Assembly (NCBI GenBank): GCA_023078685.1 | Contig: JALGAS010000001.1 | Coordinates: 2,976,001 to 3,040,000 of the forward strand | DNA length: 64,000 nt | Direction of reading: 5' to 3' | Source: Neopestalotiopsis rosae | Taxonomy: Eukaryota; Ascomycota; Sordariomycetes; Amphisphaeriales; Sporocadaceae | Shown here: positions 1 through 11,800 of the stretch, one piece after another | How positions within the stretch are numbered: position 1 is the first letter of the stretch | How the letters are laid out: every line of letters begins with the position of its first letter | Position numbers and translations under genes: made by a program | Notes under the pieces: model-generated | The model's input: the letters and a program-made list of their open reading frames with translations, nothing else | What the model was told of the DNA's origin: nothing | Database searches by the model: none

Positions 1-108
1 TCTGAAAGCTGAGGCGCATTTCCAATGCCGTGAACAGTTCACCATTCTTCCCGTGCTCAGATTGCACATCATTTTGATACACCATCTGGTAAATTTCCCC
101 TGCCCAGC

Positions 109-915
109 ATGGCCACAAAGGCTCCCAAATCAATCCTGAAGAAGCCTTCAAATCCCGGCGCAATCGCAGCGGATCAGGCCGCGGCTGCCAAGGCTCGCGA
201 GGTCGCAGTCACACACGCAAAGATCATTCACCAGCAGCGCAGCCTCGAAGACAAGATTGGCGACTCCATTATTGAGCTCTGTAAACTTCCTCTTGTACGC
301 GACGCTTCCCACGACGCCAGCAGTCCCGCGCCCTCCGATGCTGCCGCTTTCCGGTCTGGCATTCGCCTTTTCCAGCCGGGAGATTACGATGACCTGATCG
401 AGGAGCGCAACGCTGAGGGGCGCTGTGGGTACACCTTATGCCCCAATCCGCGCAGGCGCTTCGCGGGCGGCGAGTGGAAGATCGTGGGCACCAGCATCCT
501 GCCCAAGAAGGAAGTGGAGAAGTGGTGCTCGCAACCATGTGCAAAACGGGCCTTGTATGTCAAGGTACAACTCAACGAGACAGCGGCATGGGAACGCGCC
601 GGCATCGACAGCATTCAGATTGAGCTTTACGAAGAACCAGAGCAGAAGCTGGTCAAGGATATGGGCAATCTCCAGCTTGAAAAGGAGCGAGACGCAGTCA
701 AGATCGCCCGTGATCTTGCGCTCGAGAGGGGCGATATTAACAGAGAAACTCAGCAAGCAGTGCCTTTCGAACTCAAGGAGAAGAATATCATCAAAGCAGC
801 AGAGGAGCCATCACTAGAAAATCAATCCGGCACCGACGGGCATCTCATGCTCGAAGGGTATAAAGTCAAGTCAGGTGAAAGGCAGCCTACTCCAATGGAA
901 ACGGAAGGCGTCTAG
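109..915 (+). CDS. rtr1: RNA polymerase II CTD phosphatase, Rtr1/RPAP2 family
   Basis: Single-exon gene of 268 residues whose ATG sits in a good context (CAGCATGGCC). The Rtr1/RPAP2 family removes Ser5/Tyr1 phosphates from the RNA polymerase II C-terminal domain and helps nuclear import of the polymerase. The zinc-binding module is visible: C106 and C111 (RCGYTLC), then C140 and C144 (KWCSQPC), with the family-typical stretch between them (NPRRRF, then a Trp-Lys-Ile segment and LPKKEVEKW). The N-terminus is Ala/Lys-rich, and a helical region (about residues 25-60) precedes the module. The C-terminal third is charged and looks disordered. The length fits fungal members. It converges on the RPS17 gene, with 487 bases between the stop codons. 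I am confident of the family; enzyme activity is inferred from family knowledge. Confidence 0.88.
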   Translation: MATKAPKSILKKPSNPGAIAADQAAAAKAREVAVTHAKIIHQQRSLEDKIGDSIIELCKLPLVRDASHDASSPAPSDAAAFRSGIRLFQPGDYDDLIEERNAEGRCGYTLCPNPRRRFAGGEWKIVGTSILPKKEVEKWCSQPCAKRALYVKVQLNETAAWERAGIDSIQIELYEEPEQKLVKDMGNLQLEKERDAVKIARDLALERGDINRETQQAVPFELKEKNIIKAAEEPSLENQSGTDGHLMLEGYKVKSGERQPTPMETEGV

Positions 916-1402
916 AAGTATTTTGGGAGATTCATCATGTCACAGCATAGATTGGCGTTTAAAAGGTTGCTTCATATATGAATTCGAGATACCCGCAACA
1001 TCAAGACTTGGCCGTGTAGCTTCGTCCATGTAAGAGGGTGCCGAGAATGGTTCTCGTTGACTCGGGGTCAGTAATACAAATTCGCCTGATTAACACGTGA
1101 GCAGTATGGCGAATATATATTTCTGACCGCACCAGCCAAGCGAGTCCACTGGGGATCAACGAGGAGGACTTGAAGTTTCACGTTCTCATGCAAAATGGAA
1201 GAGAATTGGCAATCAACCGTCGTCTTCGGAATTAACCAAAGAGTCAGGGACACCTTGTGTGGGGTAGATCTTGTCTTTTTTTTGTAAGATCTAGAAAGCA
1301 CTCACTATCGTCCGTATAGACGCCATGAAGCCGTGAGACCGTAAATGCCAGTTGCCCAATTCAACCATTCGTAAACCCTTTTCTCCTGCGCTAGAAAGAC
1401 TT
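916..1402. other. intergenic, shared 3' region of rtr1 and rps17
   Basis: This 487-base stretch lies between two convergent genes and must hold both 3' untranslated regions and polyadenylation sites. It contains AT-rich tracts and a T9 run near 1274. Only short shadow reading frames occur here and I see no further gene. Confidence 0.6.
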
Positions 1403-2002
1403 TTATGATCGGGGAGCACGGTCGCCGAAGCGGCGGGGGCCGCGCTCGGTGCCCTGGGACTGAGTGACGGGGACGACGTTGACGGGGATGGAGTCAAACT
1501 GTATGTTCAAGTTAGCCAGGACTGTCTGGGTGCGTATGTTTGGGGACTGAGTGTCTACGTACGCCAAGGTGCTTGAGGAGGTCCTTGGTCTCGGTGTCGA
1601 TGTCGAGCTGACCGTTGTCGGAGTTCTGGGCGAAATCCAGAGCAGAGACCTCGGGAACGTATTGATCCTTGCGCTCTCTCTCCTCCTCCTGGAGCTTGAA
1701 GGAAATACCACGGACGGGACCACGCTGGATACGCTTCATCAAGTGGGTGGTGTAGCCGGCTGTGGGGGAAGTGATTGTTAGCGACCAGTCCATTCTCACT
1801 CATACTACTGTTGTCGCATGTCGGCTACAGATCGAGACTGGGAATGCTTACCAATCTTGTTGCGGAGGCGCTTGGAAGCAATGATAGCGATCTCATCGCA
1901 GACACGCTTGTTGGTCTCGAAGTCCAGGGTGAGCTTGGGGTAGTAACGCTCAATGATGACCTTGGCGGACTTCTTGACGGTCTTGGTACGAACGCGACCC
2001 AT
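1403..2002 (-). CDS. rps17: 40S ribosomal protein S17 (eS17)
   Basis: Three exons on the minus strand: 1852-2002, 1563-1759 and 1403-1498, giving 147 residues. Intron 1 starts GTAAGC and ends CACAG. Intron 2 starts GTACGT, has a CTAAC branch site and ends ACATACAG. The joined protein begins [11 protein letters not shown] and runs through [27 protein letters not shown] and [12 protein letters not shown] to a basic tail, which is textbook eS17 of the small ribosomal subunit. Exon 1 ends with the G of the Ala codon in KIAGYTT, and intron 2 falls between codons. The length equals the normal fungal protein. Upstream lies a short intergenic promoter shared with nothing obvious. Confidence is very high because the sequence is nearly invariant in fungi. 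Confidence 0.97.
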
Positions 2003-2756
2003 TTTGGCGGTATTGCTGGCTGTCGAAAGGGCAAAGGGTTGTCGGTGTTGGGCGTTGGGTGTTGAACGGTTCGAAGCAAGTCGCAATCGGGTGACTTTGT
2101 AAAGTTGCAGCTTTTCGCTGAATTTGCGAATGTGCTTGTGGACAGCCTGCCCCACAATCTTATCTAGGGCAGACCGTATCGGCTTCTTTGATTGGCAGAG
2201 CTGATCAGTATCCACACCTGGCACCAGCTGGGCTCCTCACCTTTACTTCATCTAAGATACATAGATGTATGAGCCGACATACAATGAGAGAGACTGTAAA
2301 GGCTTGTTGTACTGTAATTTGTTGATGCACGGCCTGAAGGACCCCAGTGGTTTGACACGTAGCAAACGTGCGGTCTTCCTTGATTTCGATGACTTCAACA
2401 TCCTTGTATAAAACCTAGAAACATAAAAGCACGTCGAATGCTTGGAGCGAGTAGGTACATGCATCACATTTAAGAGCGACATTGTCTCCCTCACGCAATA
2501 CTGATTGTAGACTTCAAGTTGAAATAGAGGTTGTGAACACTAACGCGCCCATACGCGGAGTTGTTTTCTCTAGACTCAGTATTGATACAAAATGTACAGT
2601 ACACATGTTCCGCTAGTGTACAGATAATTGACTTCTCATGACCAACGTGTGTACGCCGTCTAATTGCGCCCATGCATTTCAATTGAAGGTGCTTCCATTC
2701 CGCTGCATTTGACGCCTATAGCTCGATGCCCGCTGTCAAGAATGATTCAGAATTGA
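2003..2756. other. intergenic between rps17 promoter and mrp51 3' end
   Basis: This 754-base stretch holds the rps17 promoter (right after its start codon on the minus strand) and the 3' region of mrp51. All reading frames are under 110 codons and have no recognisable protein wording. Nothing else was seen. Confidence 0.5.
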
Positions 2757-4163
2757 TCAATCCTTCTTAATACCATAGGTGGCAGAGCTGCTGGTCATTT
2801 GTCTAAACCTCATCCGGCGGGCCGACTGGTGCGCACCCCCCATAGGCCTTTCAACTCTAAATTCGTGCTTTTCCTTTGCGGCATCTTCGAAAATTGAGGC
2901 TTCTCCGACCATTTCCTTGTGCACAACCGAAGCATTCGGATCGGTGGCATCAAACTCCAGAATCATCTTGCCACTCGACTCAATCGATGCCCTGTGAGGG
3001 TGCACGTACACCTTGGAACCTCCATGAACGTCGGGAAGGTACTGGTTGAGACCGGGAATCTTTTCTTGGACTCCCTTGCCCAAAGATGCTGTGTAGTTGA
3101 AAGACGTTTCGCCCTCGGGGATCTTGGAAATGAAACCTCCTACACCAATCTTGGCGACCCAGCCAGATGAACTCTGTCTTGGTGTCACAATCCTGGCCTT
3201 GACTGGGGCGTGGTACTGTTGGGGACCGTAAATCGGGTGGTTCTCGAGGTAGTTGTTGGTGCGCAAGTAGGAAAGTCCAGCGGATGGGTGAGTGATCGGC
3301 GGGCCATTCCTAGCATAAGGGCTCAGAGCGATTTCGTACTTCTTATTCGGCTTCAGGCGGCCAAGGGCTTCCAACGTAGTCGATTCAGGAGCGAGCGGAG
3401 CGAGATCCAAGAATCTGCCGACATGCTGAAAGAGGAGAATACGGTCGCCACGAAGTTTCCGGATGTACTCGGTCAGAGCCTCTTCAGTGATTTCGCCCGC
3501 CAACGTGGGAGCGGGAACTGGCTCTGCCTTCTCGCTCGCGGTCGCGCTTTGCTCCTGAGTGAGTTCAGAAGCAAGTTGCTGCTTCAAGTACTCGCGGAAT
3601 TCTTGACGTCTCTCCCGGACGGTATTTGATAGGTACTGGTCGAATTCGCCGTCCGTCATACCCGCCAGCCAAGGTCCACTGAACTTCCAGCGCACATTTT
3701 CCTTCTTCACCTTGTCTTCGGCGCTTAGCGAAGTCACGTCGCTGTAATCTTCAAAGACAGACTTTGAGGGCGCTTGGTCGGTGCCTTCCTGGGGCACCGT
3801 GATGTTCATATTCATCTCTTGCCATTTCTTTAGGGTAATGGCATGGTCTGAGGAAGATGAAAAGTCGGTGACTTGCTCGATGGAGTCGACCTTCTTGACG
3901 CGCACCAGAGGTAAGGTTGACTTTGTGGTCGTTTTCAGAGGCAATGGCCGCTTGAAGCCCCAATCTCCGACTGCGCGTGATGATTGAGGAGTCGTTACCA
4001 CGAGGTGAGTAGGGAACGGCGTTGTCGCGGTAGGTGACTTGTGCCTCGTCGCTTGTGAGAGGTCGGGTGGTGCTGGTATGGGCGCTGGCATGGAAAACAT
4101 GCGAGACGACCGGAGCAGAGCAGCTCCGGGAGCCACGCTCCTAGAAGCATTGGCGCTGGCCAT
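2757..4163 (-). CDS. mrp51: Mitochondrial 37S ribosomal protein Mrp51 (bS1m)
   Basis: One uninterrupted 468-residue frame. The N-terminus is rich in Ala, Ser and Arg with few acidic residues (SRSVAPGAALLRSSRMFSMP), as expected for a mitochondrial targeting peptide. The segment VVTTPQSSRAVGDWGFKRPL followed by a Lys/Thr-rich KTTTKSTLPLVRVKKVD is the wording I associate with the fungal Mrp51 family, a small-subunit mitoribosome protein needed for translation of mitochondrially encoded mRNAs. The middle holds an acidic coiled-coil-like segment (about 185-235), and the C-terminal half contains GRFLDLAPL and GGFISKIPEGE. Naming is from memory of the family rather than a search, so it is good but not absolute. 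The gene lies tail to tail with nothing; its neighbours on both sides are also transcribed leftward. Confidence 0.75.
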   Translation of the reverse strand: MASANASRSVAPGAALLRSSRMFSMPAPIPAPPDLSQATRHKSPTATTPFPTHLVVTTPQSSRAVGDWGFKRPLPLKTTTKSTLPLVRVKKVDSIEQVTDFSSSSDHAITLKKWQEMNMNITVPQEGTDQAPSKSVFEDYSDVTSLSAEDKVKKENVRWKFSGPWLAGMTDGEFDQYLSNTVRERRQEFREYLKQQLASELTQEQSATASEKAEPVPAPTLAGEITEEALTEYIRKLRGDRILLFQHVGRFLDLAPLAPESTTLEALGRLKPNKKYEIALSPYARNGPPITHPSAGLSYLRTNNYLENHPIYGPQQYHAPVKARIVTPRQSSSGWVAKIGVGGFISKIPEGETSFNYTASLGKGVQEKIPGLNQYLPDVHGGSKVYVHPHRASIESSGKMILEFDATDPNASVVHKEMVGEASIFEDAAKEKHEFRVERPMGGAHQSARRMRFRQMTSSSATYGIKKD

Positions 4164-5509
4164 CTCGAGAGACTGCCGCCTGTGGGTTTGCTGCTGGCGT
4201 ACGCAGAGATTGTGCTCGTGGCCGAGCTCTTTCTCAATTGCGATAGCCCAGGCTTATTCGCGGTGATGCTAAACTTCCTCGAAAGCTCCCTGCAGAATTT
4301 CCCGGAGCACGGGCCGCCCGATAGGTAATGTCGATTAGCCTGGACCTCAGCACTGCATCGCCTAGCAAATCTCTACTGAGCCGGAACGCGTCGGAATGAC
4401 GGCGGCCCGCCAGCTGGCAGTACTAAAATTTGGCATTTATATAGTATGCGCTTTGTATACTTCGTACAGTTCAACCTCACTTGAGCATTTCAGGCTCAAC
4501 GATTCTCAATTCAATTCTGTATACGTAACTTTTACCCCCTCCAATGCTAAGAGATATATTCAGGCCTTTTTGAATTTCTGACTTAGACGAACACTGAATT
4601 ATGGCGCATTAAGTTTCGTGCTAAGCATTTCTACGCCGACCCCCAATGGATATCAACTTAATCGTTGTTCATCCTGCGGTACCGCCGTCGTTGCCGTCGT
4701 TCCCGTCCCTCCTGTATAAACCATCTTGCGAGGGGGGCCGCATTCCTACATTGCCGTACTGTACACATGCGCAATCGGGTTGCAAGCGTTGTAAGCCTTG
4801 CAAGAGGCGTGGGAGGCGGCGGTGGCGGCGGCGGCGCCATCCGACAGTGATTGCACAAATATCTGCTCACCTGCAATGGCAGCTTTATCTCCCCTTCGCC
4901 AGGAACTCGTGGATAACCGCAAGAAGCAAAGTACCCTCGATTCCTTTTGACCACGTCGCATTTCCGACGGCGGAATTCCTGTGACACAAATTCGCCGCAT
5001 TCTGGGCAGATTTCTTCCTGAAGTTCGATTTGACACATCTCTCTCCTTTTCAGCAATAAATGGTGAAGGACTGTCGGGGATCGTGAGCATTATGTTTGGT
5101 ATTTCCCTCCTGCTTCTTTTTGGAGCAACTTGCGGGTGTAAGACAAGTCTTTAAATAGTTCGTCCTTCCTTGGAGTGAATAACAGGATCAAATGTGTTAT
5201 TTGATGGCATGCAAGACTGACTAGATACCCCATCTAAAATCACATTGGTCAACATCATGATCGCTATACAAAGCCCCGTGGCCGCACCAATTATCCCATA
5301 ATATCTCTATTAGATTACAAATTCTGTATCACGGAATCATTTTCTATCTTGATGGCGTAATTGTCGTAATACTCGGCGCGCTAATATCAATGGACACGAT
5401 TCATGCGAATGCTATCGACGAAGCCTTCTCTCGGCGTTTCCAAAATTCTTCAGGGGGTGGGATCGATACTTGCTAAAGTCGATAAGCAACGAGAGGGTCA
5501 TACGGAACT
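4164..5509. other. intergenic, 1.35 kb, mrp51 promoter and PMS1 3' side
   Basis: No recognisable gene. A minus-strand frame at 4658-5056 encodes a Cys-containing 132-residue peptide (CPECGE and CNHCRM motifs). It overlaps a GGC-type trinucleotide tract near 4815 and lacks any family signature, so it is noted but not called. The promoter of mrp51 should lie at 4164-4500. Confidence 0.45.
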
Positions 5510-8500
5510 TCAACCTCGTTGTCCTTTGAGGTACGCTGACCAATTCGTCGATGTTCCTGGCTCTCCATTGGGCGCATCGCCTTCCTGCCAGACCGAGTCA
5601 TTCCAGGCACCGAGTCCACAGAGGTGTCTCATGGTAGGACGACCATGTGGGCAGTTCCACGGTTTATCAAGTTCTCCCATATGTCTCACAAGCTTTTCCA
5701 TCTGCTTGTTGGAGAGTGACTTGCCAATCATGACACTGCTGCGGCAGGCACGCATGGCGAACATTTTCCGCACTTTCGACGGACGAGGTATGGTATTCAC
5801 AGACGTGGATTGATGGTCCGTGAGAAGAGAAATCAGCTCTTCAAGATCCGCAAGCGTAAAAGTCGTCTCTCGGCTCAGAGGCAAACTAAGCAGCTGACAA
5901 CGAGACCCGACAGGCTGGTAGCCACTCTCATCGATGCTGACCTGGAAGCCATTGCTTTCTAGTGCTTCAATGTTCTCTTTGATGACCTCTTCTTCTATCG
6001 CCGTTAATTCCAGAGCTTTGGGCTGCACAAGCCTCTGCGACTGTACCACTGTCGTTGCTTGCAAACGCTCAAAGTTGTATTTCTCGTCGGTTGCGTGTTG
6101 ATCAATGATGAATAGTTCATCGTCCATGGCATGCTGGTCCTCTGCATCTTCCGTGTTTGTACTCGCGTACCGGATCGCCAGAATGAATCCGAGGTTGAAC
6201 TGACCGATTATTTTCATCTTGCCGAAATCCGATTTGGAAATGGTTAAGGAAAGTTTTTCCTCTGCAGCTTCATTTGAGATGTCATTCTCTGCGAAGTCTG
6301 CATCTGTATCGAATCTTGGACGTGACGTGCATTCTTCCAGGGCGGCAAGAGCCGCGGTGATTGTATCTGTGTCGGTGCGAACTTTCTGCATAAATTGGCA
6401 TGTGGCATCCTTGCGTCTCGTTGCACCTTTAACAAAGGTTTGCTGCCGTTTTTGCGACTCCTCAGCAGAGACTTTTGCCACATCCTCGGCACTTTCGATC
6501 ATGTCGCGAACTCTGTTCTCCTCTTGTGTCTTTTGCTCTCCTTCATCCGCAAATTCCTTCTCGCTTCCGGCAGGTAGATCCTCTTGAGGTGAATCGAGCT
6601 CGCTCGCATCGTCACTTCCGATTTGATGAGTTGTGAGCAATTGAACAGGCGACCCTCTGTCAATGCTTGAGATAAGTGCGTCACCACGTTCCGAGTCGGC
6701 TTCGCTCATAAGAGAAGCGGGCTCTTCGTCTGCATCTCGGTCACTCCTTACAAATAATCCTTCACTGGCTGCACTATCAGTACTTGGTGATCGGGACCTC
6801 CTCGAGCTTTCCCCAAGACTAGGCATCAGACCGGTGCTTTCAAGGCGGGTATGAGATGAGCTTGATGCAGAGAACATTTGCGTTAAGCGACCTTTGAAAG
6901 AAGGCATCGGCGCGGCTGTTCGCGAAGTGCTGCGATACTCTTGCGATGTCCCTGCGGTGGGCTTTTCGGTTCGAACCTTCTTTGCAGGCGAGCCGATGAT
7001 ACTAGTTACCGTTTCACCATCGATCGTGATAGTAGCAATTTCGGGTGCGGTGCGTTTGTATCTTGGAGGACTCCATCGTACGTTCTTGATTTCGGATGTC
7101 CGAGAGGGCCTTTCAACACTCGGGATTGGAGACTCGGGTGTATCTTGGATTTCGTGGTCGATGTCCACGGTTTCGGTGTTTGCTTTGTTTCGACTTAGCT
7201 CATCGAGGCGGGCTATGAGACCTGCCCTTTGTGGTGATAGCAAAGTCGTCTTCTCCGGCAAGTCTTCCTCGAGGGTATTGCCTTCGGGTAGATGAACAGA
7301 TTGAGCCATTTTGGATGTCACGGAATCAGACGGCTTTGCGCCTGTAGCATTGGCTTCATCGAGCACCTTTGGAAAGGCGGGAGTCTCTGGGCGTTCTATG
7401 GACCTTTTGTCGAGCCATCGACTGATGAAACTTGGGCCTAGGCCTGATTGTGTCACGGATGATGTTTCCGTTTTGTTGTTCTGCCGTTGATCTTCCGCTT
7501 TTTCGTCCTCACTCAGATTCTGGTTGACGGTTGTGTCCGCCTCCTCCTCCTCCTCCTCCTCCTCATTATGCCTGTTGCTTTTGGGCTCGCTTTCCACTGT
7601 GTTTTGGCGGCTTACTGCTGGCTTTCTAGTAGCCGCCTGCTTTGGGCCACTGAGCTGGGACGTTGGGACTGAATAATCCTGTACCTCGAATAGGGCGATA
7701 AGCGACTCCCTAAGGTTATCGAGTAATCGAGATTGGTCATGCAGCAAGATGGTTCGCTTGTCTGGGCTGACGTTGACATCATACATGTGCGTGTCTAATT
7801 GGATGTCTGCGCAGATGAAGGGCGATTGAGATGAGTTGTAAGACTTGTAGACCTCGTTGAAGACCTTAGCAAACTGAGGTAACCCACAGGGCCGCCCGTT
7901 GACGAAGAACATCTGTCGATCAGGTGTTTGTCGACCTTCTCCATGGGCAGGCCTAGATACATGGCCACGGATCTTGACTTGCTTCATTTCCGTATCTTTT
8001 TGTGTGATCAACAGCTGACTTGGAGCAGTAGTAGGCTCCAGCTCCAGATCCAGCTCCAGAGGTATGAGAACAGTCAGGGTTTTGGCTCCGAAAACATTGA
8101 CAATATTATCCCGTGTGGTGACATTGCCTTTGGTCGAGAACAGAATGATCTTCTTGCCCTTATTGGGCTGCTGCGACACAGAGAATTTAACTCCGGTTAA
8201 GATGCAGGCATACTGATTGAGCAAGCCAATGACCTTGTTCCATTCTCTCTTGATATTTCGTTGCAATTCACGACGTCGGACTGGCAAATTGTTGAAGAGA
8301 TCTTCAATGATGACAGTGGTGCCTTTCTGGGCTGCGACGACAGACGATCCTCGAAGCTTCCCGGATATTTCAAACTCAAGTTTAGTGCCCTTTGGGGCGT
8401 CCGAGGCCAGGCAGGTGAGAACCGAGAATTTGGAAAGAGCGCAAAGGGATGACAAAGCTTCTCCTCGAAATCCAAAAGTCTCGAGTGAAGCGAGGTCCTC

Positions 8501-8864
8501 GTAGGTCGAAAGCTTGGAGGTATAGTGTTTCAAGGCCAGTGTTTCATAATTGTCCGGAGTGATGCCACCGCCGTTATCCTGAACTTCGATGGAATCTAGC
8601 CCTTGATTCTTAAAGCGCACCTCTGGAGAAATCACTGGTCAGTGTTTGCAGTGGATTGGGCGCATTCACAAGAGACATACCGATATTGGTAGCCCCGGCA
8701 TCCACACTGTTCTCTACCAGCTCCTTGACCACAGAGCAAAGGTCGACGATAACCTGCCCCGATTGGATTTGGTGGACCTGTGGAATACTTGATCAGTCAT
8801 GTCACTAAAGCTGTTGCGCGACCGAACTCACCGTCCGGGCCTCGATGGCCTTGATTGTTGCCAT
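5510..8864 (-). CDS. pms1: DNA mismatch repair protein PMS1 (MutL homolog)
   Basis: Three exons: 8832-8864, 8681-8777 and 5510-8622, giving 1080 residues. The protein starts [19 protein letters not shown]. The GHKL ATPase motifs are intact: [15 protein letters not shown] (E30 and N34, equivalent to MutL E29 and N33), DNGGG, and [12 protein letters not shown] long low-complexity acidic/Ser-rich linker (about residues 370-800, with a run of Glu near 395) precedes the C-terminal dimerisation and endonuclease domain. That domain carries DQHATDE at 884-890, ACRSSVMIG and CPHGRP at 1034-1039. These are the metal-binding motifs of the PMS1/PMS2 nicking endonuclease, which acts with MLH1 on mismatch-containing DNA. 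The splice GATTTCTCCAG|AG completes the Glu of IEVRFK. Nothing is truncated and family assignment is secure. Confidence 0.96.
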
Positions 8865-11800
8865 TGAAGCTTGACGGTTTACGTTGTGGCGCGTTTGTCC
8901 ATGAGGTACGGGCACTTCTACTCCCCCAAGTCACGTGCCAACCATCAGAGGAAGAGAAGAAAATTCAAAATCAAATATCAGGCATATGAAATGCACCAAA
9001 CAAAATGCAGTCGAGACCTCCTGCAAATTATGTCATCACAATCAAGCACATAGCTACAGGCGTACTAGTAGTTCTTTCCTGTTCGTTGTAGCCTTGTCGC
9101 GTCTTCCTTAATTGAAAACGCGTTAAGAGGGTGATGTGGCGCCACCAGCGTGTGGCTTGATCTGGTAGGTATATAGGTACTAGGCAAGCTAGGGTAGTGC
9201 ATAACTTGTTGATACATGTATCTTACACTTCTGTCTGTCCACCTTTTTCACTGTTATTCTTTACACTGACTTGCTCAAAGGCAACTCGTATCAACAGCAT
9301 CTGTGTACTGCGACTAGACCAGATCGCACAAACTCCCCTCACATGTTGACGTGTCATTTCGGAAGAACTCCAAATATTTCAATGACACTGGAAAAGAAAC
9401 CCATGGGCCTAATCAGTAAAGCCGAGGGATTCGTATAGAAAGAACTCTGGCCGATATTCCCAAATCTCCTTGATTTCAATAGATGACCTGCCCCAAGGAT
9501 TATTGGCCTGCTTCACTCATATAAGCTTGAGTCGATGATGCTATGACTCTGCCAATGTGTTGCCCACGAGGCGGTATTAAAAGGTTGGACACTGAATACA
9601 GCTGCGCCAGTGTAAATATGGGGTTGATAGAGGACTGACAAGACTACACGGCGCCTTTTAATCATTCCTTTCCCTCCTGGCGTCATTCTTGAAAAGAGCC
9701 GCACGAGTAATCATGTCTTGTTAATAGTGCGGGGAGGACAAAGTCAATTGTGCATGACGAAAAAAGTCAATCTCTATTCAATACTGAAACAACATATGCA
9801 TGTGCCACTCAATAGTCGCGGTTTTGGCTAAAAGTATGTATAGTTCGGAATTCTTTCACGAAAACTCCAGCCTCCTAACACCGTCTGACACACGACACCT
9901 AGTAACAGTACCTAGTAATGGTGGGAAATAGGGTTGCTTGACACTCATCAAAAGCCCAGAAATTTGGAAGGGGGGCGGAAAGGGAGATTCTGCGGCGGCT
10001 GTTGTCTTTGACATTCATAAGTCAGGGGATCTTCGCGACGGATAAGCACGGTTGGCTGATCACAATGGGGGTGGATGGTTCATCAGTGAATCAGTTCAAG
10101 CAAGCAAGCAAGCAAAACCAGCTTGAACCAGCCGGCAGCTTCGGGAATATCTCAAGTCGCATCCCTGTCTTGTCCAGTAGATATCCCTGAGCGGCCTTTG
10201 GAGGCTTGGCTTGGCGGTGCGATCCGAAGAACTTCCAGCCTGCCCAACACCCTTACGGAACCAGCGGCGATAAGTAACGCTCGGATGACGTGCTAAACCC
10301 CCCCCCCACTGCATTTACCGCTGAAACATGTCACCACCGGGAATCGTCGTCGTACACACGTGTGCTCACCTGGGCGCTGTTGACCACCTACATGTATACT
10401 CTGGAGCGCCACCTCCAATATCTTCACTCCAAACTACAGAATAGTCCAATGTCAATGATTTGAACTTTCGCTGTATGTCTCTCCGTCAGTTGAGATTACA
10501 ACATGTAAGTGAACAACTCATAGGCGTTTTATGCAAAGCCGAGTGAGCTGTGAGTATATATGCATCCTCGTAGAACTGCTGCACGTATTGTTGCTGATTG
10601 GGTGGGTATTCATGCTGGCAGGGTGGCTCGGGTGGGATAACGCATTCGGGGTTTTCTGATCGGAGCCGTTCAACATTGCGAGGGACCGTTAATGCAGCCT
10701 CTGCTAAGCTGCTGCCGACACGAGCTGCACCTGTGCACGTCTACGTAAGTGATGTGGCAGACTTTGACCGCGAATAGTAAGGCTGAGAATTTGGCCCTGG
10801 ACAGCTGATCTGGTCGAGGGTCTCGTGGCGTTGGTGAAGGCAACTTTCACGAAAAAGGGCGAAATGGGTTACGGCCGCTTGATAGTGGTAATAAAACTAC
10901 CAGTTTTGGGTTTTTTTAGATGAATAGTAGATCTAGACTTAAGGCCCTTTCTTGAGGGAATCCACTTGCATGAGTAGCAGATGGAGCCTGTAATTTGCGA
11001 GTTTTGTAAAATACAAGCTTATATTCAATGCTGATCAGGACGGCCACTAACCGAAAAGTCTCCTGGAGCCTCATTCCTTTTCTGCATGATAGGGCTACAA
11101 CTCGAGACACGGCCAGTTCTTGAAGACCAATGCCATATATCAGCTATAATGCCACAATAGTAATTAGTAGTATACCATTGCAGAAACCGAGTCCCTTGAC
11201 TGAGTCTTCACACAATGATGCACCCTGAAAAAGCAATGCATATGAAACGTGCCGGGTTCGCCTACAGGCTCGAGCATGGCTCGAAACATTATTCTATCTT
11301 TGCTTGGCCTGCCAAGCCAAATGATCCTCAATTGTCTGAGTGAATAGTCTAATTATATCAACTGGTCACGTTGAAATAGGTTAATCAATTAGAGTGCATT
11401 CTAATCGATGACTATCTAGAAGATGGCAAAAGGTAATCAATCTGCCCCAGTGACGAACCCGACATAGCTAATTGTTTAATCACTGACAAGGTACAGACGG
11501 TATGCCAACTGAATTCTGGTCGTGTCATTTGATGCATGTCCTTGTTCTAACTGTACCTACCATTCAAAGATTGTCGTACCATAGAAAGTCACGGATGGGT
11601 GAGCCGGTCATGGCGAATCATTCAAGTCTTTCGCGCCGCCAGATAAGGGATTTACCAACCTGGAACTTGTTTTGACCGAGAACAATCAAAAGGTATTCTG
11701 CAGGATCCTAGCATGTCCGGCAACAAATCCTGGCACGAGCTGTACATGAATGCAGCACAGATGATATGGTATGTACGTATGTAAATGGTAGCATGCAACC

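Noticed and set aside
4658..5056. Minus-strand 132-residue frame with CPECGE and CNHCRM, zinc-finger-like
   Set aside because: It lies over a GGC-type repeat, the Cys pairs are about 50 residues apart and no family wording surrounds them.
8623..8635. Start of the long PMS1 frame at 8635
   Set aside because: The first residues come from intron sequence. Two upstream exons supply the true N-terminus with the ATPase motif [10 protein letters not shown].
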